NCBI RefSeq assembly: GCF_000983115.1
Contig: NZ_CGIH01000005.1
Location: 41,322-105,321 of the forward strand
DNA from: Syntrophomonas zehnderi OL-4
GTDB taxonomy: Bacteria > Bacillota > Syntrophomonadia > Syntrophomonadales > Syntrophomonadaceae
Reading direction: 5' to 3'
Length of the DNA: 64,000 nucleotides
This document shows, one piece after another, positions 19,032 to 28,117 of this stretch; the first letter of the stretch is position 1; each line of letters opens with the position of its first letter. Both the position numbers and the translations under genes were made by a program. The notes under the pieces were generated by a model that did no database searches, was not told the DNA's origin, and saw only the letters and a program-made list of their open reading frames with translations.

Positions 19032-20042
19032 ATGTTTAGGATTGGTGGAGTTGAGATAGAAAATAGGGTAGTGGCGGCGCCCTTGGCCGGGGTTACAGAT
19101 CGGGCGTATCGCCTGATACTAAAATCCATGGGCTGTGGGCTGGTATTTACTGAAATGATCAGTGACATGGGGCTAGTCCATAACGGTACTAAAACCCAAA
19201 CGATAGCCGACACCAGCGGGGAAAAAAGGCCGGTAGCTGTGCAGATATTTGGCTCCCAGGCTAAAACCATGGCTCAGGCAGCCCAAATTGTTACGGCTAT
19301 GGGGGCCGATATCGTAGATATCAACATGGGCTGCCCGACTCCTAAAATCGTCAAAAACGGCGAAGGAGCCGCCCTTATGCTGGACCTTAAGCGCAGCCGG
19401 GAGATAATACGCGCGGTAGTGGAGGCTGTACAGGTGCCGGTTACCGTAAAAATGCGCACCGGTTGGGATGAAGATAATATCACCTGCCTGAAACTGGCCG
19501 AAATCGCTACAGAAGAAGGGGTAAGTGCGATTACTTTGCACCCCCGCACCCGGATGCAGTTTTTTTCCGGTCAAGCAGATTGGAATATGATCCGCGAGCT
19601 TAAAAAACGAGCTGCTGTTCCGGTGATCGGCAGCGGCGATATATGGAAAGCGGAAGACGCTGTGCGCATGCTTGCTGAAACCGGCTGTGATGCGGTTATG
19701 ATCGGTCGGGCTTTGATGGGCAATCCTTTTCTTATCCGGGAAGCGGTTGAACTGGTGGAGAACAATCGCATTATAGACCCTCCCGGCTGGGAGGAGAAAT
19801 TCGCGCTGATCCATCACCATTTGGATCTGGCCATAAAGTATAAAGGCGAGCGGATAGCCGTAAGGGAAATGCGCAAACATGTGGCGTGGTACATTAAGGG
19901 TATGCGTGCTGCCGCCCGGCTCAGGGAAAGCGTCAATAAGGCCTGCACTCGAGAAGAAATGTTGGCTGTGCTTTATGTTTTGTCGGTAGCATCTGGGAAT
20001 GGTATAATGCCTGAAGATACTTACAGTTGGCGTAATGCCTGA
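19032..20042 (+). CDS. dusB: tRNA-dihydrouridine synthase (DusB/NifR3 family)
   Basis: 336 residues, ATG 19032 with an AGGAG site that lies directly against the end of the repeat element. It is an FMN enzyme reducing specific uridines of tRNA. Features: VVAAPLAGVTDRAYRLILKSMG, FTEMISDMGL, QIFGSQ, DINMGCPTPKIVKNGEGAALM with the catalytic cysteine, VKMRTGWDEDN, LHPRTRMQFFSGQADW, IGSGDIWKAEDA, MIGRALMGNPFLIRE, and the C-terminal helical RNA-binding domain (MRKHVAWYIKGM). The length fits. Confidence 0.95.
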   Translation: MFRIGGVEIENRVVAAPLAGVTDRAYRLILKSMGCGLVFTEMISDMGLVHNGTKTQTIADTSGEKRPVAVQIFGSQAKTMAQAAQIVTAMGADIVDINMGCPTPKIVKNGEGAALMLDLKRSREIIRAVVEAVQVPVTVKMRTGWDEDNITCLKLAEIATEEGVSAITLHPRTRMQFFSGQADWNMIRELKKRAAVPVIGSGDIWKAEDAVRMLAETGCDAVMIGRALMGNPFLIREAVELVENNRIIDPPGWEEKFALIHHHLDLAIKYKGERIAVREMRKHVAWYIKGMRAAARLRESVNKACTREEMLAVLYVLSVASGNGIMPEDTYSWRNA

Positions 20043-20078
20043 AAATCACTTAAATTCCTATAAACATAAAAGGATGAG

Positions 20079-21428
20079 ATGTATTTGCAGCCAAAAAGAC
20101 GTACGGCCTATATTTATTGGGTGTATTTTGCGCTGGTAACCGTACTGGCGGTATATTTGCGTTTCTGGTTTGTAGCCTCTATACCGACCGAACAGCTATA
20201 TGATTTTAATACATATCAGGAAATTGCCGCCAATATATTCAAATACCATAGTCACAGCCTCTGGGGACAGCCGGTGGCTTGGCAGGGTATGGGCTATTCC
20301 ACAGCTCTGGGGATATTTTATATCTTAATGGGTAATGCCCAGGTACAGACCGCCCAGCTTTTTAATTGTCTGCTATCGACACTGTCGTTGCCCTTAATGT
20401 TTTTGGTATTTAGAAAACTCAGTTCCCATTTTGGTGTCGTTTTGGGGGCTTATACGATAGCGGCTCTGCTACCCAACCATATAGCCTATAACAACGTGGT
20501 AGGCACGGAAGTGTTTATTACCTTTCTGTTTCTAATCATCCTGGTACTACAGCTATATGAATTTGATAACCGTTTTCGCTATCCGTTGTTGGGCATATTT
20601 ATCGGCCTGGCCGCCCTGACGAAACCATTTTTCCTGGCCTACCCGGTGGTTTTAGCCCTCTGTCATTGGCTGCACAGCAAGGATCTGCGCCGGACTGCGC
20701 TGATGCTTATTTCGACCAGCCTCCTTATGGCAGCGGTCGTATCACCCTGGACCATACATAATTATAAGAATTTTAACAGCTTCATTCCGGTATCCTACAA
20801 TTCCGGCTATGTGCTTTTCATAAACAATAACGACCAAAACGTCAACGGTATGTGGATGCCCCTGGAAAATGTTCCCGCCTCGCCGCAGCTAAAGAAGGAT
20901 ATTAAGCGGGAGCTGAACCGCAACCAGGACAATGTCAAATTAGCCCCCGGCCTGGATAAAGTTTTAAAACCGGCCGCCAAACAATGGATCGGCGAGAATC
21001 CTGGTGACTTCATGAAGCTGGGTTTACTGCGTCTTAAGCAGACCTTCTTTTCCGGTGCTCAGGATATCAGTGCCTGGGCAATGAACGATTTCCAGTCCAA
21101 TCCGGGGCAAAAGGAATCACCGCGTTTTAAACGCAATCTAAACTTTTTTTACGGGGCAGCCGATATACTGGTCTATATCCTGTGCTCAGCCGGGATCCTG
21201 TACCTGCTTTTAAACCTGGGATCCATATTCAAAAGCCTTTTTTCCCGGGATCTAACCCTTAGTAATGCGATACTTGTGCCCAGCATCAATACGGCTTTTT
21301 TCCTGGCGGTATATTTTGTTTTTGAGGGCCAACCTCGCTATAATTTCCCCCTGCTCTTTCTTTTTGCCATTACTTTAGGCATAATTATGCATAAAACCAG
21401 CCAAGGTTTACAAAGGAGCGAATCATGA
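20079..21428 (+). CDS. GT-C fold membrane glycosyltransferase (PMT/GT39-like)
   Basis: 449 residues with ~10 hydrophobic helices. The first extracytoplasmic loop has an acidic pattern (PTEQLYDFNTYQEIA), as expected for the catalytic site of GT-C enzymes that use polyprenyl-phosphate sugars. A later loop (NGYVLFINNNDQNVNGMWMP region) is soluble. It overlaps the next gene by 4 bases (ATGA), so the two are co-translated. Acceptor and sugar are unknown. The neighbouring UbiA-like and SMR genes suggest it uses a lipid-linked sugar made and moved by them. Confidence 0.75.
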   Translation: MYLQPKRRTAYIYWVYFALVTVLAVYLRFWFVASIPTEQLYDFNTYQEIAANIFKYHSHSLWGQPVAWQGMGYSTALGIFYILMGNAQVQTAQLFNCLLSTLSLPLMFLVFRKLSSHFGVVLGAYTIAALLPNHIAYNNVVGTEVFITFLFLIILVLQLYEFDNRFRYPLLGIFIGLAALTKPFFLAYPVVLALCHWLHSKDLRRTALMLISTSLLMAAVVSPWTIHNYKNFNSFIPVSYNSGYVLFINNNDQNVNGMWMPLENVPASPQLKKDIKRELNRNQDNVKLAPGLDKVLKPAAKQWIGENPGDFMKLGLLRLKQTFFSGAQDISAWAMNDFQSNPGQKESPRFKRNLNFFYGAADILVYILCSAGILYLLLNLGSIFKSLFSRDLTLSNAILVPSINTAFFLAVYFVFEGQPRYNFPLLFLFAITLGIIMHKTSQGLQRSES

Positions 21429-22288
21429 AAACTATCCGCCTGATTATAAAACAGATGCGTCCCAAGCAGTGGACCAAAAATTTATTGGTCTTTGCCGCCC
21501 TGATATTTACCATACCCTATATTGATGCCGCCATGATTTATTTGGCTGTGGCGGGGTTTTTCTTATTCTCCTTCGTTTCCGGGTGTGTATATATCTTAAA
21601 TGATTTTATCGACTTGGAGCTGGATCGGCAGCATCCAGACAAAAAAAACCGCCCCATGGCTTCAGGAGAACTATCCCCCACCCTGGCAATCAGCCTGGGG
21701 ATAATAATTTTAAGCGTTTCCTTATGGGTCGGTTCAATGCTTAATATTAGGTTTGGCCTGGTTCTATGCCTGTATTTTATCCTTAATGTGGCTTACTCCC
21801 TGTATTTAAAAAAAGTCGTCATTATAGACGTAATGGTGATAGCCACCGGCTTTGTACTGCGGGCGGTGGGCGGAGCTTATGTGATTGACGTTCCCGCCAC
21901 GCCCTGGTTTATTATCTGTACTGCGCTCCTGGCACTCTTTCTAGCCATAAGCAAACGCCGCCATGAATTAATCCTCTTTCAAAACCAGGAGGGCGATTAT
22001 CGGCCGGTATTAGACTCCTACTCACCCAAACTCCTGGACGAAATGAACGGCATTGTAACCACGGCTACTATAATAAGCTACGCTTTGTTCACGTTTACCT
22101 CCGGAAGAACCATCAACCTGATGTGGACGATTCCTTTTGTCATTTACGGTATCTTTCGCTATCTATATTTAATACATATAGAAAATAAAGGCGGACAACC
22201 GGATGAAATACTATTAGAGGACAAACCCATTCTCATTACCGTACTGCTGTACTCGCTTACCCTGATAGTGATACTGCTTTATTTTTAG
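21425..22288 (+). CDS. UbiA-family prenyltransferase, decaprenyl-phosphate phosphoribosyltransferase-like
   Basis: 287 residues and about eight membrane helices. The start MRPKQWTKNLLVFAALIF and the prenyl-diphosphate/Mg motif LNDFIDLELDRQHPDKKNRPMASG resemble the subfamily of mycobacterial Rv3806c, which transfers phosphoribose from PRPP to a polyprenyl phosphate. A second acidic motif lies in DSYSPKLLDEMN. Role by homology: lipid-linked pentose synthesis. A quinone-related UbiA role is less likely given this opening motif and the GT-C neighbour. The start overlaps the upstream gene. Confidence 0.75.
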   Translation: MKTIRLIIKQMRPKQWTKNLLVFAALIFTIPYIDAAMIYLAVAGFFLFSFVSGCVYILNDFIDLELDRQHPDKKNRPMASGELSPTLAISLGIIILSVSLWVGSMLNIRFGLVLCLYFILNVAYSLYLKKVVIIDVMVIATGFVLRAVGGAYVIDVPATPWFIICTALLALFLAISKRRHELILFQNQEGDYRPVLDSYSPKLLDEMNGIVTTATIISYALFTFTSGRTINLMWTIPFVIYGIFRYLYLIHIENKGGQPDEILLEDKPILITVLLYSLTLIVILLYF

Positions 22289-22324
22289 GGGACAGTCCCG
22301 GCCGAAATTGAAAGGAGCCGAACC

Positions 22325-22681
22325 ATGCATCCTTATTTTTTGATTATCATTTCCGTTGTTCTAGGGGCCTGCGGGCAAGTCGTTTTGAAGATGGGAACGT
22401 TAAAGCTTTCAGTCGCCGGTTTGAGCCTGCTGGAGCAGTTTGTAAAATATTTTACCAGCCTGCCTATCCTGGCCGGTTTGCTGCTTTATACTCTGTCGGC
22501 TGTGGTATGGGTGTTTGCCATTGCCCGGGTGCAACTTTCCATCGCCTACCCCATGGTGGCCTCCGGCTATGTACTGGTGGTTCTCCTCTCCTACCTGCTT
22601 CTTCATGAACCCGTATCAGGACTAAGAATCCTGGGTCTCCTCATAATCGTTACCGGTGTAATAATAATAGCCAACTCCTAA
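22325..22681 (+). CDS. small multidrug-resistance/EamA-like transporter (ArnE-like)
   Basis: 118 residues, four predicted membrane helices, ATG with an AAAGGAG site. The pattern GACGQVVLKMG..., SIAYPMVASGYVLVVLLSYLLLHEP, and LLIIVTGVIIIANS is typical of the DMT/SMR fold. ArnE/ArnF members flip undecaprenyl-phosphate aminoarabinose. Placed behind a UbiA-like and a GT-C gene, a flippase for a lipid-linked sugar is a reasonable guess, while drug export remains possible. Confidence 0.7.
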   Translation: MHPYFLIIISVVLGACGQVVLKMGTLKLSVAGLSLLEQFVKYFTSLPILAGLLLYTLSAVVWVFAIARVQLSIAYPMVASGYVLVVLLSYLLLHEPVSGLRILGLLIIVTGVIIIANS

Positions 22682-22692
22682 CCCGGCAGGAC

Positions 22693-22962
22693 TTAATAGA
22701 CACAGATAACACAGATTGACACAGATTAACACAGATTTTTTCTATTTATTCACCCGTTTGGATTGGGATGGTAAAGCTTTATCCAGCGGTTTTATTTATT
22801 TATAAAGCTATTAAGCGTAAATTTGCGCAACAAATCCGTTTAATAACGCTAAACACGCTCGGCAGTATTATTTTGCTTATCAGGCATCTGACCTAGTTTG
22901 CCAACTATTTAAGGAAGAAAATCTGTGTAAATCCTTTAAATCTGTGTTATCTGTGTCAATTA
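22693..22962. repeat. TIR-type repeat element (ACA dialect)
   Basis: The left end TTAATAGACACAGATAAC and the right end GTTATCTGTGTCAATTA enclose ~270 bp and fill most of the 349-base gap. The arms continue imperfectly as ACACAGATT repeats. A plausible promoter for the next gene (TTGGAC at ~22980, 17 bases, TATACA) follows it. Confidence 0.8.
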
Positions 22963-23030
22963 CCCCACTTGTATTGCCATTGGACGGATGATAAAATACC
23001 TGTATACAAAGTTGTGCGCAAGGAGGCCGT

Positions 23031-23561
23031 ATGGATTTTATCCGCATTCAGGACAAGATTATTAGCTGGCAAAAAATCGAAAACACTCTGCAAAAGGTAC
23101 TTAGCATGAGGGCCAAGGGTTTTTCACAGCAGGAGGTGGCTGACCGTCTTTCTATCGACCGTACCTTTATCTCCCGCCTGGAAGGGATAGGTGAGCTGCG
23201 CAAAGGTCAAAGCATAGCCTGTATAGGTTTTCCCTTAAGCAACAAGGAGGAGGTAAATGCCATCCTGGAAAGGGAAGGCGTTGATTTTATTCTGCTGATG
23301 ACTGAACAGGAAAGACTGGACTTTGTAAACCAGCGATCCGGCAAGGAGCTATTAAACGAACTAATGGATCTTATTGCCGAAGTCCGCCGCTATGAAGTGG
23401 TTATCTGCATCGGTTCGGATGAACGCCTGAAATTGATGTCCGGGGTTTTGGACAGTCAGGTGATCCGTATTGAGATCGGTACCTCACCGATTACCGAGGA
23501 TAAATGGCTGGATCCCGGTGTGCTGCACAAGGTCTTAAGGTCGATTCGCTCGGCCCGCTAA
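23031..23561 (+). CDS. HTH (XRE-like) protein heading a conserved-looking cassette
   Basis: 176 residues, ATG with an AAGGAGG site. The N-terminal ~60 residues hold a helix-turn-helix (MRAKGFSQQEVADRLSIDRTFISRLEGIGEL). The C-terminal ~110 residues are a separate alpha/beta domain with hydrophobic strands (SIACIGFPLSN, VDFILLMTEQERLDF, YEVVICIGSDERL, VIRIEIGTSPI), perhaps a ligand sensor. It lies 28 bases upstream of the next gene and probably regulates its own operon. The ligand is unknown. Confidence 0.65.
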   Translation: MDFIRIQDKIISWQKIENTLQKVLSMRAKGFSQQEVADRLSIDRTFISRLEGIGELRKGQSIACIGFPLSNKEEVNAILEREGVDFILLMTEQERLDFVNQRSGKELLNELMDLIAEVRRYEVVICIGSDERLKLMSGVLDSQVIRIEIGTSPITEDKWLDPGVLHKVLRSIRSAR

Positions 23562-23589
23562 GCAAAACTAATCAATGGGAGGTTTTTAA

Positions 23590-24504
23590 ATGAAACATAT
23601 CGTAAGTGTCAGCCTGGGTTCTTCCAAACGTGACCATGCATTTGAGACCGACTTTTTAGGCGAACAATTTCGTATTGAGAGAATAGGAACTGATGGAGAC
23701 TGGGACAAGGCCATCCAATTGATCCGTGACCTGGATGGCAAGATTGATGCCTTCGGGATGGGAGGCATTGATTTATACATTCATTTAGCCGGAAAACGTT
23801 ATGTTATCAGGGACGCCAAAAAGCTGGTGGCTGAAGCCAAAAAAACCCCCATGGTGGATGGCAGCGGTTTAAAAAACACCTTGGAGCGCAAATGCATCCT
23901 GGATATACAGCGCGAAGGGGTCTATGATCTGCGCGGCAAAAATGTGCTTATGGTATGCGGCGTAGACCGCTTCGGAATGGCGGAAGCCTTTGAAGACGTA
24001 GGCGCGCATCTGACCTTGGGAGATTTTATATACACGGTGGGGATTCCTATGCCCATCCACTCCTTAAAAACGATGCGGATTGTAGGGGGATTGGCAGCGC
24101 CAATCATTGTGAAAATGCCCTTTGATAAACTATACCCGACCGGAGAAAACCAGGAAGTCATAATTCCCAAGCATTCCAAATACTATTATAATGCGGATGT
24201 GCTGGCGGGTGATTTTAACTATATACGCCGTTACCTGCCGGAAAAACTAAACGGACAGGTGATAGTTACCAATACCACCACCCAGGACGATATGATTATG
24301 TTAAAAGAGCGCGGGATCAGCAAAGTTATTACTACCACTCCGGATATGGGCGGTCGTTCCTTTGGCACCAATGTTATCGAGGCCTTAATGGTTACATTGA
24401 TGAACAAACCGATTGATCAGATCAAGCCTGAGGATTATTTTGGCATGTTAAAGGAATTAGACATGAAACCGGGTGTGGTTGATTTGGAGAAATTTAGTGC
24501 TTGA
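23590..24504 (+). CDS. conserved protein, often auto-named quinate 5-dehydrogenase
   Basis: 304 residues, ATG with a GGAGG site. The N-terminal part (SVSLGSSKRDHAF.., IDAFGMGGIDLYI) and a central Rossmann-like segment (VYDLRGKNVLMVCGVDRFGMAEAFEDVG) suggest nucleotide binding. Conserved-looking motifs follow (NTTTQDDMIMLKERGISKVITTTPDMGGRSFGTNVIEAL). Proteins of this kind carry an automatic 'quinate 5-dehydrogenase' label, but I see no typical shikimate dehydrogenase signature, so I do not assign that reaction. It overlaps the next gene by 8 bases. Confidence 0.55.
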   Translation: MKHIVSVSLGSSKRDHAFETDFLGEQFRIERIGTDGDWDKAIQLIRDLDGKIDAFGMGGIDLYIHLAGKRYVIRDAKKLVAEAKKTPMVDGSGLKNTLERKCILDIQREGVYDLRGKNVLMVCGVDRFGMAEAFEDVGAHLTLGDFIYTVGIPMPIHSLKTMRIVGGLAAPIIVKMPFDKLYPTGENQEVIIPKHSKYYYNADVLAGDFNYIRRYLPEKLNGQVIVTNTTTQDDMIMLKERGISKVITTTPDMGGRSFGTNVIEALMVTLMNKPIDQIKPEDYFGMLKELDMKPGVVDLEKFSA

Positions 24505-25465
24505 ACTTGATTTTGCCTTTTTGAATATGATGGCTCACAACCGGCAGGGGCTGGCCGCCCGGAAATATTTCCTGGACAGGCTGGCTCCTTTTTTATATTC
24601 ACCCCGAATAGAGCACCTGATTTATTTTGGCGATCTGGGAGTAAAAGGCTGCAATATTTTTATACCCTTGGGGGAAGGTAACTTCAAGCAGCTAGAAGCC
24701 GGCAACCGGGCCCTGATGCTGGGAAAATCAGAGGTAATCCTGCGGGAATATGATATAAATAAATTGGCCGCTGATCGCAGTTTGAAAAACACCCTAGCCG
24801 CTACCAGGGTGGAATTCCCTCTGTTTTTTGGAGATCAGTTTATTAACGCCCTGGCGGCGGTATTGGTCAGACAGGTGCTGGAACTAAGAGACATCAAAAA
24901 GCTTATACTAATAGGAGATATGCCGGAATTGATGCCTCTATTGGAGAATCTGAGCGCTTATCAGCTGCCCATTTCAGTACAAAATATTAATCCCACTCAT
25001 TCTGAGACGACGGCCTATCAGTTGCTCTACGCCAAAGGACTGGCTGTTACCAACAGTTATATATCCCCGCAGAGTTGGAAAAAAGATGATTTGATCATGC
25101 TGTTTGAGTCCCGTTATAAACGCATGACCATGGCTTCTCCGCAGCGTTTTTATATAGAGTTAACAGATGATAGCCAGGGTTTAGCCCCGAGTTTGGAGAT
25201 GGCTTTAAGCCTGGCGGGGTTGGATAACCGCCTTAAGACCTTGGCGCCGATTTTGGAAAGCTGTTTGTATGCCCAAGCAGGAATTTCTAAGACCAATACC
25301 GAAAGAAAAGAACTTGACTACTGCATGTTAAATAATGGTGAAGATGTAAAGATGCTCATAGCCAGGGGGGATGAGATGGGCATATGGGAGCCTTTCCTGT
25401 TTAACCGCCCGGCCGGCTTCCTTGACAAGGGCATAGGAGGTCTTTATAATACCATAAAGGATTAG
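24497..25465 (+). CDS. protein of unknown function, third gene of the HTH cassette
   Basis: 322 residues from GTG 24497, with a TTGGAGA site and an 8-base overlap with the upstream gene. Not recognised. It starts LELDFAFLNMMAHNRQGLAARKYF and has a middle alpha/beta part (KKLILIGDMPELMPLLENL). The ends ESCLYAQAGIS and LFNRPAGFLDKGIGGLYNTI have glycine/acid patterns that could be functional. There is no signal peptide or membrane helix. Tight coupling suggests it works with the 304-residue protein before it. Confidence 0.55.
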   Translation: MLELDFAFLNMMAHNRQGLAARKYFLDRLAPFLYSPRIEHLIYFGDLGVKGCNIFIPLGEGNFKQLEAGNRALMLGKSEVILREYDINKLAADRSLKNTLAATRVEFPLFFGDQFINALAAVLVRQVLELRDIKKLILIGDMPELMPLLENLSAYQLPISVQNINPTHSETTAYQLLYAKGLAVTNSYISPQSWKKDDLIMLFESRYKRMTMASPQRFYIELTDDSQGLAPSLEMALSLAGLDNRLKTLAPILESCLYAQAGISKTNTERKELDYCMLNNGEDVKMLIARGDEMGIWEPFLFNRPAGFLDKGIGGLYNTIKD

Positions 25466-25607
25466 AGAATAGATAAATATAAAATAGCTGCGGATAATGC
25501 GAATAACAGGCTTTACACGGTTATTATTTATCCACACCCTAAGGACACTTAACAATAGGAATGACACTGATTTTGACCATAATAACACAAGCAGCGTCAA
25601 AAAAACC

Positions 25608-25632
25608 AAGCGAGCTTCGTCTCGCTTTTAAA
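25608..25632 (+). terminator. terminator candidate before greA
   Basis: 7-bp stem AAGCGAG / CTCGCTT with a CTTCGT loop, followed by TTAAAAATT. An A-run precedes the stem. It would end the HTH cassette. Confidence 0.55.
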
Positions 25633-25703
25633 AATTAACATCGCTTAGCAGGTAATAATGCCGGGATGGCTTTAAAGAACTTAATGCAGTTAGGAGAGAT
25701 TAT

Positions 25704-26189
25704 ATGGCTGAGAGAGAAGAACGCGAGATTGTCTTAACTAAAGAGGGACTGGCCAAACTGGAAAATGAATTGGAACTCCTTAAATCCAGCCGCCGCGAAG
25801 AAGTAGCGGAGAGAATCAAGCAAGCCATAGCTTTTGGCGATATAACCGAAAATTCCGAGTATGAAGATGCCAAAAATGAACAGGCCTTTATTGAGGGCAG
25901 GATTCTTACCCTGGAGAAAACCTTAAAAAACGCCCGCTTAATGACCGATGACGAGATCCGTACCGATGTCGTTTCTTTAGGAGCCAAAGTTACCTTAAAA
26001 GAGGTAAAATCCGGCCGGGAAGTAAATGTTACCCTGGTTTCATCCGTGGAATCAAAACTAAAAGACGGAAAAATATCAGATGAATCCCCGGTAGGCAAAG
26101 CGGTTATGGGACAGCGGGTAGGAGCCCAGGTAAAGGTCGAAGCTCCGGCGGGCATTATCAAATATAAGATTATAAAAGTGGAAAAATAA
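25704..26189 (+). CDS. greA: transcription elongation factor GreA
   Basis: 161 residues, ATG with a TAGGAGAG site. It rescues backtracked RNA polymerase by stimulating transcript cleavage. The N-terminal coiled coil (LTKEGLAKLENELELLKSSRREEVAERIKQAIAFGDITENSEYEDAKNEQAFIEGRI) carries the tip acidic residues DITENSEYEDAK. The C-terminal FKBP-like domain follows (GAKVTLKEV..., ISDESPVGKAVMGQRVG). A repeat element begins at its stop codon. The greA-lysS neighbourhood is common in Firmicutes. Confidence 0.97.
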   Translation: MAEREEREIVLTKEGLAKLENELELLKSSRREEVAERIKQAIAFGDITENSEYEDAKNEQAFIEGRILTLEKTLKNARLMTDDEIRTDVVSLGAKVTLKEVKSGREVNVTLVSSVESKLKDGKISDESPVGKAVMGQRVGAQVKVEAPAGIIKYKIIKVEK

Positions 26190-26488
26190 ATAGACAAAGA
26201 TAACCCAGATTTAAAGGATTAACCCAGGTTTTTTAGAATATTATTAAGAGCCAAAAGAATATGTATTACCGCAACGCAGAGGCTAAAGCCTCTGCTACGG
26301 GTTGCTACTCTGTTGCGGGCTGCGTCTATTATAATAGAGAAAAATCAGTGTAAATATGCGCCCGCAGGGACAGTGCTATCAGTGCAGTGTCCATTAAAGC
26401 ACCCTACGGGTACTACTGATATGAACTGCGTTCATAATTAAGGTGGCCGTGGAAATCCGCGCTAATCCGCGTTATCCGCGTCTATTTA
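26188..26488. repeat. TIR-type repeat element, mixed dialect
   Basis: The left end (AATAGACAAAGATAACCCAG) is ACA-like and the right end (CGTTATCCGCGTCTATTT) is GCG-like, so this copy is a hybrid. It contains a reverse-orientation hairpin GCAGAGGCTAAAGCCTCTGC (26276-26295) and the GATATGAACTGCGTTCAT block. It fills the greA-lysS gap up to the lysS ribosome site. Confidence 0.75.
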
Positions 26489-26501
26489 AAAGAGGTGAAT
26501 T

Positions 26502-27986
26502 ATGTCTGAGCACGAAACAAGTCAGGAAACCAATATAAACGAGCTTAAAAAGGTGCGCTTGGAGAAGCTGGAGGAATTGCGGGAGATGGGGATTAATCCC
26601 TTTGGCAGCCGGTACATAAGAGATACCGACACCGCAGCCATCCTGCAGAATTATACCGCTCTGGAAGGTCAGAAGGTGAGCCTGGCCGGTCGGATCATGT
26701 CCAAACGCCGCCACGGCAAGGCCGGATTTGCGAACTTACAGGACTTGACCGGTAATATCCAGCTTTATTTCAAGAAAGATGATATTGGTGAGGAAAAATA
26801 CGAACTCTTCAAGAAGATGGATATCGGCGATATCCTAGGAATCAAGGGCTTCGTATTCCGCACCCAAAAGGGCGAAATCACTGTCCATGTGGAGGACATG
26901 CAGTATCTGGCCAAATCCTTACATCCCCTGCCGGAAAAATGGCACGGTTTAAAAGATGTGGAACTACGCTATCGTCAGCGCTATGTAGACCTAATCGTCA
27001 ATCCCGAGGTAAGGGACGTATTCATTAAAAGAAGCCGCTTTATAAAGGCTTTGCGCAACTATCTGGATGACAGAGGTTTTCTGGAAGTAGAAACCCCCAT
27101 GATGCAGCCCATTGCCGGGGGAGCCGCCGCACGTCCTTTTATTACCCACCATAACGCCCTGGACATGGATCTATACCTGCGCATTGCCCCGGAGCTTTAT
27201 TTAAAAAGGCTTATCGTGGGAGGATTGGAAAAGGTCTACGAAATAAACCGCAACTTTAGAAATGAAGGCCTTTCCACCCGGCACAATCCGGAATTTACCA
27301 TGCTGGAACTTTATCAGGCTTACGGCGATTGGCAGGACATGATGGAACTCGCCGAAGATATGATATCGTCAGTAATATTGAAGGTCAACGGTTCCATGCA
27401 AACTGAATTTGAAGGAAAGATTATTGATTTTACCCCTCCCTGGCAGCGGATTACCATGCTGGAGGCTATCAATATACATACCGGACTCGATTTTACAGTT
27501 TTACAGACCGCTCAGGAAGCCCAGGCAGCAGCCGCCCGGCTGGGACTCAAGGTAGATGCCAAGAGTACCCGCGGAGAAATAATAAATGAAGTTTTCGAGG
27601 AGTATGTGGAGGCACATCTGGTGCAACCCACTTTTATAACCGGGCATCCCTTGGAAATATCCCCGTTGGCTAAAAAGAACGCTGAGCATCCCGAGTATAC
27701 CGATCGCTTTGAGCTTTTCATCATGCAGCGGGAAATAGCCAATGCCTTTTCCGAACTGAACGACCCTTTGGATCAGCAGGAACGCTTTATGAAGCAGGTG
27801 GAAAAGCGCGCCCAGGGAGACTCCGAAGCCCATATGATGGATGAAGATTATATCAATGCCTTGGAGTATGGCATGCCGCCCGCCGGGGGGATGGGTATAG
27901 GCATCGACCGCCTGATCATGCTTATCACCAACTCGCCCTCCATTCGTGATGTTATCCTCTTTCCCACCCTGCGCAGCCGGGAATAA
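26502..27986 (+). CDS. lysS: lysyl-tRNA synthetase, class II
   Basis: 494 residues, ATG with an AGAGGTG site. An OB-fold anticodon-binding domain (~55-150; [31 protein letters not shown]) precedes the class II catalytic core. The core has motif 2 ([26 protein letters not shown]), the [16 protein letters not shown] segment, and motif 3 ([20 protein letters not shown]). It charges tRNA-Lys. The length is the normal bacterial size. Confidence 0.98.
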   Translation: MSEHETSQETNINELKKVRLEKLEELREMGINPFGSRYIRDTDTAAILQNYTALEGQKVSLAGRIMSKRRHGKAGFANLQDLTGNIQLYFKKDDIGEEKYELFKKMDIGDILGIKGFVFRTQKGEITVHVEDMQYLAKSLHPLPEKWHGLKDVELRYRQRYVDLIVNPEVRDVFIKRSRFIKALRNYLDDRGFLEVETPMMQPIAGGAAARPFITHHNALDMDLYLRIAPELYLKRLIVGGLEKVYEINRNFRNEGLSTRHNPEFTMLELYQAYGDWQDMMELAEDMISSVILKVNGSMQTEFEGKIIDFTPPWQRITMLEAINIHTGLDFTVLQTAQEAQAAAARLGLKVDAKSTRGEIINEVFEEYVEAHLVQPTFITGHPLEISPLAKKNAEHPEYTDRFELFIMQREIANAFSELNDPLDQQERFMKQVEKRAQGDSEAHMMDEDYINALEYGMPPAGGMGIGIDRLIMLITNSPSIRDVILFPTLRSRE

Positions 27987-28018
27987 TTTCTAGCGGGCCG
28001 AGTTTATTGATGGGTAAT

Positions 28019-28049
28019 GGCCCCCGGAAATTTTTCCGGGAGCGGGCCT
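28019..28049 (+). terminator. stem-loop after lysS
   Basis: CCCGGAAA / TTTCCGGG inner stem with outer GGCCC / GGGCC pairs. There is no good T-run after it, so termination would be weak or need other factors. Confidence 0.45.
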
Positions 28050-28117
28050 AAAAAATACTGCCCTTGGTTTATGAGGTATTCTTGCCAGCTTTAATAAACA
28101 GCGAGAGGAAATTATAA

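Noticed and set aside
23590..24504. quinate 5-dehydrogenase as a function
   Set aside because: I could not find the shikimate/quinate dehydrogenase motifs; the name seems to be an automatic label, so it is kept as unknown.
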